From positions 4,464,001-4,528,000 of the forward strand of contig NZ_CP107036.1 of NCBI RefSeq assembly GCF_029542085.1: DNA of 64,000 bases, written 5' to 3'. Each line of letters starts with the position of its first letter. The first letter of the stretch is position 1. The notes beneath the pieces are model-generated. The model saw nothing but the letters and a program-made list of their open reading frames with translations, ran no database searches and was not told the DNA's origin. The position numbers were made by a program, and so were the translations under genes. Shown in pieces: positions 37,180 through 44,462 of the stretch. The DNA is from Sphingobacterium sp. ML3W. GTDB taxonomy: Bacteria; Bacteroidota; Bacteroidia; Sphingobacteriales; Sphingobacteriaceae.

Positions 37180-37224
37180 GAAATTGATTGCTTATATCAC
37201 TAATTAATTAAACCACCTTATATA

Positions 37225-37398
37225 CTACCAATCGATTTCTTGCGTCTGCGTTTCAGTCTGCCAAGATTCGGTTACCGAACTGTTTACAGAACCAGCAGCA
37301 ATGCTATATTCCAGTGCGATATTTTGTACATTCATGCAAGGAGCTTCATAAGGAAGACGGCCATCTAGGTTAGCCAGGTTTTTTGTATTCGTTTTCAT
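37225..37398 (-). CDS. 57-residue small ORF of the 'YxAP...LExxIAAGS' type
   Basis: An ATG at 37396-37398 opens 57 codons to a TAG at 37225-37227. Residues 17-20 are YEAP, 29-37 LEYSIAAGS, Trp46, and the peptide ends acidic (IDW). The divergent ORF at 38578 is also exactly 57 residues and shares YVAP, LEQGIAAGS and a C-terminal Trp. Each lies 35-45 bp upstream of a fimbrillin-like lipoprotein gene. Shared motif, equal length and equal position on opposite strands argue that both are translated. Similar unnamed small ORFs occur before surface-protein genes in this phylum. There is no signal peptide; the function is unknown. Confidence 0.65.
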   Translation of the reverse strand: MKTNTKNLANLDGRLPYEAPCMNVQNIALEYSIAAGSVNSSVTESWQTETQTQEIDW

Positions 37399-38577
37399 TT
37401 TTTATATGTTTTTAAAATTTCTAAAGCAACTTCTGTTCGTGTGACTAGCACACGCTATGAAAAAGACGGTATCTAATTAATAACAAGACTTTTAACACAG
37501 AATAATATGACACTTCTAAGTCAGAAGTTGCACGAAAGTAGATAATATTTGAAAGGAGCCAAAGGAATTCGACTGATGTTTGTTTTCCTGTAGCTAAAGC
37601 CCTACAAACAAACTTAAAACGAACCTTTTACATGACATTTCCATGAGAATTCAGGCCAGGTTTGGGACAACCTTGCCATTAAAAAGAGTCTGACATTATT
37701 TTTTAGAGACGACGAAAAGAATGAGTTCTACTTAGGAAACCGAAATCGGAGCTTACGTAATCCATTGATTGCTTAAACACTTTAATTATTATGAAATCGA
37801 AAACACCAAACAACACTGAAAAACAAAAAAACCTAAATCGATATATATTTTTCCAAAACAATAAATGCAAAGAGCTATTGCTGTTTCTCAATAAAGTTTA
37901 AAGGAGATATAGCAACAAATATTTTACTTCAAAAACAAGTGAATATTATTAGGAAATTGATTATCGATATTAAAAACATGTACTATAATTCAAAAATAAA
38001 GCAACCACTGACATACACTTATAAATATGGGCTATTAAGAAAGTAACTGTTTAAACACATTAATTATAAAACAAAAATTTACCGAAAAAAAATTATTCAA
38101 GTTCAAAACAAAAGGCAAACAACTTTGTTCAAGCAAAGTATTACGTCATATACTAGGTGAATAAAATGGTTAAAAATGCCTCTATTTTACATTAAAAAGC
38201 AGTTACATAAAAAAAGAAAACAATAAGGCAGTGAAAAAAGAAAGATCGCTAAATATCAAATGAATTTTATTAGAGAAAATAATTTACAATATTTTTTTTG
38301 CACAAGTTGATATTTAGTCGTAATATTACAATTCAAAAACACACAGTGTTTTAGCCAAACTAGAAAAAGTAGTAGACATATATAAATTTATAGCAGCATT
38401 AAGTAGGAATATTATAACAAAATTGACGCAGTGATAACAATAACACTTGTCTGTACGCAGAGACAAGCAGCTTATCGAAACGCTAATTTTTAATTTTTTA
38501 ACAAAGAAGAATTAAATTGTTTATTAAATTTTAAACCCCACGCTAGCAATAGCATGGATTATCCAAATAATATTATC
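37399..38577. other. 1.2-kb AT-rich divergent intergenic region
   Basis: The longest gene-free stretch of the window, very AT-rich. It holds two short hairpins near the minus-strand ORF (37438-37454, CGTGTG/CACACG; 37512-37528, ACTTCT/AGAAGT) and one in the plus-strand leader (38446-38467, CTTGTCT/AGACAAG). It must hold promoters for both fimbrillin units. I found no exact TTG-N19-21-TAnnTTTG pair. The size suggests long leaders or additional regulation. Confidence 0.55.
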
Positions 38578-38751
38578 ATGAATAAGAACGCAAAAAAAAT
38601 GTACGTTGCTCCGTCCATTAAGGAGCACGTTATCGAACTTGAGCAAGGCATTGCTGCAGGTTCACAACCTGCACAACCAGGAGCAGGCGGAGCTACAATT
38701 GACGATGCAGAAGGTAGTGGTGGATCGGGTTGGGACACTGGTGGTTTTTAA
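38578..38751 (+). CDS. 57-residue small ORF of the 'YxAP...LExxIAAGS' type
   Basis: 57 residues from the ATG at 38578 (an earlier in-frame ATG at 38554 would add eight). It reads YVAP at 9-12, LEQGIAAGS at 21-29, then a Gly/Pro/Ala/Ser-rich acidic tail with 'GSGWDTGGF' at the end. It is 35 bp before the fimbrillin-like gene at 38787, on the same strand, and matches the minus-strand ORF at 37225 in motif order, length and context. The two-part form (short conserved head, variable tail) recalls precursor peptides, but no modification or processing gene is nearby. Confidence 0.72.
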   Translation: MNKNAKKMYVAPSIKEHVIELEQGIAAGSQPAQPGAGGATIDDAEGSGGSGWDTGGF

Positions 38752-38786
38752 GCAAGTATCCCTACACTAACATTTTTATTAAAATT

Positions 38787-40598
38787 ATGAAAACATTCAA
38801 CAAAAACTTCGCAAGTAAATTTGCTCTCGCAGCCTTTTTAGCATTAGGTACATTAGCTGTAACCAGCTGTAGCAAAGACAACCAGAACGGTCAAGAAGTA
38901 CCGGACGGCAAAAATCAAATTATTGTTCGCATCGCGGGAATTAGCGATGGTGAAGAGGTTAAAACTAAAGGTAGCAACCGTACATCATCCGCGCAACACA
39001 ACCTACAGCTCGTTCAGGGCAATGGTTTTGATGCACTTATTGGTGTAGACAATCAACTTCCGGTGACAGAAATCGCTACGGCGGGTCAATCGGGCATTAA
39101 AGCAGCAAGTGGAACCCGCGCAGCTTCGCCAGTGGCTAGCGGTACCAAGTATCGTTTATTCTTATACAAGAAAAACGGCACATCTTATAATTTTGAGAAG
39201 TCAGTAGAATTATCTTCTGGCACAGAAACAGCTGTTAACGTAACAGATGGCGCAACATATAAATGGGTTGCTCTTTCTTACAACTCGACTACAGTACAAG
39301 TTCCTGAAATGCAGAACTTAGCATTACCAGGAAATACAGATGTACTTCGTGCAACAAATGAATTTACTGTAAGCGGCGCGGCGGTTCCAATCAACATTAA
39401 TTTCAGCCGTGTATTCGCCCGTATCGGTATCGAACTGAACACCATGGGTATGTTTGCACCGATTAATTCGGCAACCGTGGCTGTGACAGGGAACAACGCA
39501 AAAACAGGAACACTTGACGTAGCCACAGGCACATTTGTCGGTGCACTTACGGATGTAACTGCAGCACTTACCTATGCTGATTTCGTTACAGCTCCAGGTT
39601 CAGACGGTCAACAAAAAATAGCTTATTACTACACCGCTGATCAAACACTACAAAATCTTAATGTGTCTGTTAGTGCGCTTAAGATCAAACTTGAAAATGG
39701 TACGGAACGTTCATTTGGCGCAACGTTATCAAAAGGTCAAGAGATCACACCAGAACGTGGTAAAAACCACCGTTTCTTATTGGGTATTACTGAATCGCCA
39801 TTAACCTTTGGCGGTGTTCAATGGTCAAGATCAAACCTGTATTACCAAGCAGGTTATAACCCATACCGTTTCTACCATTTCAACCAGCCAACGACAGACG
39901 CGAAGAGTTTCTTCTCTTATGGCGCCGCCAAACCAGGTGTCTTAGGTACATATGCATCCCCTAAAGACCCTTGTGCATTGGTATACCCTGCAGGCCTATG
40001 GAAAACCCCCGCTAAAGCCGATTTAGATCCTATTAATTCCAATGGATTAACAGGCTTATTAGGTGATCTTGATTTAAATATATTAGGTAGTACAGTAGAC
40101 TTATTAGTAGATGCTCAAAACGCACTGGCTGCGAATGTTGCGGGTGCAACATCTCCTGTTGGCGCTGGTTACTCAGAATTCACTGCTACAGGCGTTAATG
40201 CCGCTTATGGCACAGCGACTTCAGCAACAAACAAATTGCGTTTTAACTTTAATGGCTTTATGAGAGACGTGTCTCTTGTGGAAGATCTTATTACACTAGA
40301 TTTAGGTTCAACTGGTGGTAAATATACAGCTTTTTGGACTAATGATAGGTCTTTACTATCTCCTCTTGAACCTATTGCAGGTTTGGGTGTCACACATTAT
40401 TTAGGAAATAGATATGCAGGCATACTCGGCGTAAATGCTGGATACAAAGGATTTAGATCTACAAATGTCTTGGGTATCACTCTTTTAAATAGTGTGAATG
40501 TCATTAAATCATCCTTGATGAACGTACGTTGTGTGCGCAATGGCGCTTGGAATCCAAATGCAGCAGGATACAACCCTAATCCGGTTCTTCCGAACTAA
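38787..40598 (+). CDS. Fimbrillin-like lipoprotein with FISUMP-like C-terminus
   Basis: 603 residues from the ATG at 38787, chosen because it starts a proper lipoprotein signal (Cys28, VTSC); a frame start at 38730 would add 19 odd residues and overlap the small ORF. Residues about 45-340 are Thr/Ala/Val-rich beta structure with 'INFSRVFARIGIELNTMG', a stretch usual in fimbrillin and Mfa-like N-domains. The C-terminal ~250 residues have 'VQWSRSNLYYQAGYNPYRFY', 'DPCALVYPAGLWKTPAKADLD' and 'MNVRCVRNGAW', matching the divergent gene at 35608. It is likely a cell-surface adhesin or fibre subunit. Confidence 0.8.
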   Translation: MKTFNKNFASKFALAAFLALGTLAVTSCSKDNQNGQEVPDGKNQIIVRIAGISDGEEVKTKGSNRTSSAQHNLQLVQGNGFDALIGVDNQLPVTEIATAGQSGIKAASGTRAASPVASGTKYRLFLYKKNGTSYNFEKSVELSSGTETAVNVTDGATYKWVALSYNSTTVQVPEMQNLALPGNTDVLRATNEFTVSGAAVPININFSRVFARIGIELNTMGMFAPINSATVAVTGNNAKTGTLDVATGTFVGALTDVTAALTYADFVTAPGSDGQQKIAYYYTADQTLQNLNVSVSALKIKLENGTERSFGATLSKGQEITPERGKNHRFLLGITESPLTFGGVQWSRSNLYYQAGYNPYRFYHFNQPTTDAKSFFSYGAAKPGVLGTYASPKDPCALVYPAGLWKTPAKADLDPINSNGLTGLLGDLDLNILGSTVDLLVDAQNALAANVAGATSPVGAGYSEFTATGVNAAYGTATSATNKLRFNFNGFMRDVSLVEDLITLDLGSTGGKYTAFWTNDRSLLSPLEPIAGLGVTHYLGNRYAGILGVNAGYKGFRSTNVLGITLLNSVNVIKSSLMNVRCVRNGAWNPNAAGYNPNPVLPN

Positions 40599-40649
40599 GA
40601 TTAAAATTAAATTATTACTCCTGGTTTATCCCAGTGGCAACTATTATCG

Positions 40650-40684
40650 ACAGGGACTTTCGTTTGAAAGTCCCTGTTTTTTTT
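40650..40684 (+). terminator. Terminator of the plus-strand fimbrillin-like gene
   Basis: Perfect 12-bp arms (40650-40661 and 40666-40677; CAGGGACTTTC) with a 4-base loop, followed by Ts through 40684. It is 52 bp past the stop at 40598. Confidence 0.9.
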
Positions 40685-40794
40685 CCCGCCCGACATTTGA
40701 TTATAGTTGCCGAATTGTCACTTTCCCGCTACATTTAAAAATTTCTTTGCGAAGTTTCGTAAAATTTGACTATAAAATTCCCATTTATATTTTC

Positions 40795-40884
40795 TACATT
40801 TGGGCCGTCAAGTCATTTTTTTTGCGTTCGACTTGATAATATTAATGGATAGAATGGGACGAAGGCGTTCGTCCCATTTATTTT
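40795..40884 (+). ncRNA. Candidate small RNA with own -7 box and hairpin end
   Basis: An exact -7 TACATTTG (40795-40802) is followed by a 7-bp stem (40808-40814 with 40830-40836), a short linker and an 11-bp terminator-like hairpin (40853-40863 with 40868-40878, GGCG loop), then TATTTTC. The only TTTG upstream (40765-40768) is 26 bp away, longer than the usual 19-21. The region lies between two genes and after a terminator, so the second hairpin is not needed by a known gene. A transcript of about 70-80 nt would fit. No family is recognised. Confidence 0.35.
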
Positions 40885-41001
40885 CAACAAACTAATAATC
40901 AACACTTTAAATACACTTCAAATCACTTATCGCGCTCTACAAAAAATTAACTTAAATCCAACCTAGCATACTCGACATTCTCTTAAAGATAGATTTATAT
41001 T

Positions 41002-41790
41002 TTAAAGCTGATAAATCAATCTAAAAAATGAACTGATCGCATTTTCTTTTCCTCCTACTGGAAAACCGACAGCCATACCGACGGCTAATTTATCATTCAA
41101 CCCCAATTTAACCTGTGGCCGAAGTGTGGTCTCCAAGCAACCCGAGGCGACTTCTTGGTTGATCTCCAATCCAATAAAATGGTCTGTTTGTGGCAAGGTA
41201 TAATGCAAAGAAGTATTGATCTGCCAGTTCATTCCCGTCTTACCTGATTTATAATGATAAGCAATCTCCGGACCTGTATAGATCAAGGTATGCCAGTTTG
41301 AATGCCAACTTTTAGCGGCCACAAAAAAAGGATTAAATGCAGTGCCACCGTCCGCGAAATTAAAAATCTGCGTATAGCCCACAGCTAATGTTGTTGCCTG
41401 TTTCTTCGAAACATAGAAGGAATATTGTGAGGACAACCTTAACCTTTCGAGTTTATTGCCCGAGGAAACATCGGCTATTTTACTTTTTGTATAGGCAAAG
41501 TCTGTCTCTACTTCCAGCCCCAATCGATCTATGGGCGCAAACTCATATTCCGCCAAATAGCCATATTCATCTGCCTTGCCCATTTTTTTGATATCTGCAC
41601 CAACATTAAACTCCTTCTCGCCCTTCCTTGCACCCAAATCACGAACAAGATCATTATATAAGGGTTCAGCATGATGTACTTTATCAGGTATATATCGCCC
41701 TTGTTGCGCTTGCGCATTCGTTGTCCCCAGTAGCATCCAGGCCATCAGGAAAGCTCCAGAAAATTGTATGATTGTGTTGTTGTTTTTCAT
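41002..41790 (-). CDS. HAEPLYNDLVRDLGARKGEKE-type outer membrane protein
   Basis: 262 residues with a signal peptide (about 1-28, ending NAQAQ). The first mature stretch 'VHHAEPLYNDLVRDLGARKGEKE' is a highly conserved opening in a Bacteroidota protein family that is often misnamed as a purine-synthesis enzyme. The rest alternates aromatic strands and ends in 'FFRLIYQL', so it is most likely a small outer membrane beta-barrel. It lies 57 bp after the papain-like protease gene on the same strand. The substrate, if it is a pore, is unknown. Confidence 0.78.
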   Translation of the reverse strand: MKNNNTIIQFSGAFLMAWMLLGTTNAQAQQGRYIPDKVHHAEPLYNDLVRDLGARKGEKEFNVGADIKKMGKADEYGYLAEYEFAPIDRLGLEVETDFAYTKSKIADVSSGNKLERLRLSSQYSFYVSKKQATTLAVGYTQIFNFADGGTAFNPFFVAAKSWHSNWHTLIYTGPEIAYHYKSGKTGMNWQINTSLHYTLPQTDHFIGLEINQEVASGCLETTLRPQVKLGLNDKLAVGMAVGFPVGGKENAISSFFRLIYQL

Positions 41791-41847
41791 ACAACAAACC
41801 TCCCAATGAATTATGGAAACAATTGGGAATGTATAGCTGCTAGCTTA

Positions 41848-43026
41848 TTAGATCTTTAGCCTCGCTCGTAAGGATGGATCAAGCGCTCCCTTATGCAACA
41901 TTAACGTGATGGTTTTATAGTTGACAAATTCCTTGGTGACATACATATATCCTTTAAAATCGTTAGCCTTACCCCAGGAATTTTTAACAACGTAATATTC
42001 TTTTCCATGCTGATCCTTGGCAAGCCCGACGATATGCATCGCGTGATCATCGGTGGTAGCCCAGTTGTCGAAAGCTTGTTGCCTCTCTTCGGCCGTAATC
42101 TTCTTCTCAGTGCTTGGTTTTACGAACATGGTTTTCTTTTCGTCGTTAGACATCTTGTCAAATGGTTTTTCAGGAACGTAAGCAATACCGTACTGCCAGG
42201 AGAAGCCCTTTTCAGAAACATCTGTCGTCCATGCAACCGTATAGCCTTGTTGCAACGCCCTATCAATAATGCTCGTTAGATCCTGCATGGGCACATTATA
42301 AGAACTATCAAATGACCAATTATCCGGTACCAATAGCACAAAAGGCTTATAGTAAGGTTGATCTGTTACAGAAGCAAAGCCAATATAATCGTCCGGGTCA
42401 ATCCCGATCACCTGATCTGCAAATGTGCGTGCTGTATACACCTTTCCTTTATAGTCGAATTTTTCGGGTACTACCCCTAGATGCGCATCCAGTGTAGCGC
42501 TATAGGCTTTCTCCCAATTCGGTGTCAAGGGTCTACCCTTGACCAATACTTTGAGCATTGCATTTAATAGAGGGGTCATCTCTCTGAAATCATTGTAGGT
42601 ATGATTACCAGGCAGTCCAGCATAAGCCGATCGAGGCATCGCGCCATATTTACGGAATACATTCAATACATCATGTAATTGCCCACCTTCACCCATTGTC
42701 AAGCCACCATGGAGGCGTACATAATTATGCGCCTTATCCAAATAGGCCTGTCTAGCGGTAAAGACCTGAGAAATTTCAACGGGTTCTTTCCCCATCCGAA
42801 TCATCTCCGACTCCAAAAATGAATTGCCAGTGTATGACCAGCAGGTATTCGATGCTCCTTGTTGCTTGACCGGCGTGCATCCTAGGTTGATGACATCTGT
42901 AAATACATACTCGGTTTTAATTCTCTTGTATTTATTTTTATTGAGCATCTTACGAATAAATGTCGCAAGCAATGCTCCAATAATCAAAACAAGAATAATA
43001 ATGATTAGCCTTTTATACTTTTTCAT
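41848..43026 (-). CDS. Papain-like (C1 family) cysteine protease, membrane-anchored
   Basis: 392 residues. One N-terminal hydrophobic helix (about 7-25) followed by a basic stretch suggests a signal anchor, with the protease domain in the periplasm. Catalytic residues are visible: Gln56 and Cys62 in 'KQQGASNTCWSYTG', His328 in 'DDHAMHIVGL' and Asn349 in 'VVKNSWGK'. The spacing fits the bleomycin-hydrolase/C1B branch used by bacteria. It sits 9 bp after an acyltransferase gene and before an outer membrane protein gene, in what looks like one operon. Confidence 0.9.
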   Translation of the reverse strand: MKKYKRLIIIILVLIIGALLATFIRKMLNKNKYKRIKTEYVFTDVINLGCTPVKQQGASNTCWSYTGNSFLESEMIRMGKEPVEISQVFTARQAYLDKAHNYVRLHGGLTMGEGGQLHDVLNVFRKYGAMPRSAYAGLPGNHTYNDFREMTPLLNAMLKVLVKGRPLTPNWEKAYSATLDAHLGVVPEKFDYKGKVYTARTFADQVIGIDPDDYIGFASVTDQPYYKPFVLLVPDNWSFDSSYNVPMQDLTSIIDRALQQGYTVAWTTDVSEKGFSWQYGIAYVPEKPFDKMSNDEKKTMFVKPSTEKKITAEERQQAFDNWATTDDHAMHIVGLAKDQHGKEYYVVKNSWGKANDFKGYMYVTKEFVNYKTITLMLHKGALDPSLRARLKI

Positions 43027-43035
43027 AATTCCCCA

Positions 43036-44163
43036 TTAACGTCCGCCACTGATCATTGCTGTAAACCGGGGCCAGAACTGCTTTAATAAACTATAAATTA
43101 CCAAACCCAATACAATTATAATCGTAGGGCATGCCAAGTATAAGAACAGCAATAATCCCTCAGACTGTGGCATGAGTACCTTAAATAAAAATTTGATGAT
43201 AAAAACCAAAGGTAATCGATGGTATGCAAAAATAAAAAAGCTGCTATTGGCCAAGAAGGTGTTTGTCCGCCAGCTTTCTTTTCCTATAAAATGAGCTGCT
43301 ATGGACACAGTCGTAATAAGACCTATGATAATTCCAGCACAATACAAGTCAACCCACCACCTTGAACCTAGGAAAAATAGCTGTGCCGCGACGAGCAGGA
43401 TATACAATGGCACGACAATTGGCAGCATCGGCCGCTTACCACTGACAAAGTTTTTATTGTTGATACTAAAATACGCCCCTGCAGTGAAGAAAAAGAAAGA
43501 AACCGTACTCAGCCCCGGTAAATAAAAAAAAGGATTAAAAATCCAAAGCAGTCCCATTATAATCACAGCATAAGTTTTCAGCTTTTTAATGAGTATAAAG
43601 ACTATTGGAGAAAACAGCACCACGACCATCAAATCACGAATAAACCAAAAGGGAGAGTTAATGGGTAAGGATTTATTCAAATGTGAATTTACTTGGGAAG
43701 TATCCCAAAAGGACCAAAGCCAATCCAACAAGCTATAATCTGTTATTAATTTGTTTCTACCAGAAACCAAGCTTCCCGATAAAAACGTTTGCGCAAGCAA
43801 AAGAAATAAGATGACCAACAGGTTCCAGAAAATATAAGGAATCAAAAGCGATCGAACACGTTTTTTTAATTTTTGAAGATAAATCTCGGTGGAAAATGTC
43901 GCTGTTTTATAGAAGAATAAAAAGCCTGAAATAAAAAAGAAGAGCGGTACACAGACCTCGAAGATAACTTTGGAGAATAAGAAAAAGATGTGCGAAAAAA
44001 TAGGATAGCTAGCAAAACTGATCTGCTTTACACCAGCCATCACAATATCCGAAAAATCCGTATGGATAAATACCACCCCCACAATCAAAGGGAAGCGTAA
44101 AAAATCAATGGTCTTTGACTGCAGCTCATCTCCAGACATTTTATAAAGATAATCTTTACCCAT
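43036..44163 (-). CDS. Acyltransferase 3 family membrane protein
   Basis: 375 residues, about ten hydrophobic segments. N-terminal 'KTIDFLRFPLIVGVVFIHTDFSD' holds the probable active-site His, 'EVCVPLFFFISGFLFF' follows, then 'KLKKRVRSLLIPYIFWNLL', the R-x-x-x-L-x-x-P loop of this family. It differs from the AT3 protein at 19574 in sequence and probably in substrate. It is the first gene of the acyltransferase, protease, outer membrane protein set. It is expected to transfer an acyl group to a surface glycan or lipid. Confidence 0.88.
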   Translation of the reverse strand: MGKDYLYKMSGDELQSKTIDFLRFPLIVGVVFIHTDFSDIVMAGVKQISFASYPIFSHIFFLFSKVIFEVCVPLFFFISGFLFFYKTATFSTEIYLQKLKKRVRSLLIPYIFWNLLVILFLLLAQTFLSGSLVSGRNKLITDYSLLDWLWSFWDTSQVNSHLNKSLPINSPFWFIRDLMVVVLFSPIVFILIKKLKTYAVIIMGLLWIFNPFFYLPGLSTVSFFFFTAGAYFSINNKNFVSGKRPMLPIVVPLYILLVAAQLFFLGSRWWVDLYCAGIIIGLITTVSIAAHFIGKESWRTNTFLANSSFFIFAYHRLPLVFIIKFLFKVLMPQSEGLLLFLYLACPTIIIVLGLVIYSLLKQFWPRFTAMISGGR

Positions 44164-44462
44164 TAGTTAGATTTAAATTATGTATTGGAGCCCTTAAATT
44201 ACACATTTCTAATTAAATATCCATTATCTGCTTTGATTCACCCAATTTGAACATGCACATTGCAAGTAGAACTGGGCCTTAAATAAGACATCGGGGACAA
44301 TATTCAATGTACCAAAAGCGTTACATATATAACTAAACCGAACTAAAATAGGAGACATTATGCCGCCTGCTTAACATAAACTATCACAACAAATATTAAT
44401 AAAGGGTTAATACATCATTCCATTTTCTATTGTATACAAATCAATTCAGATAAGAGCTAAAA

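Noticed and set aside
37703..37891. 62-codon minus-strand frame in the 1.2-kb gap
   Set aside because: It is Phe/Ile/Leu-rich as expected from AT-rich DNA, has no conserved start region, and is unlike the two 57-residue ORFs.
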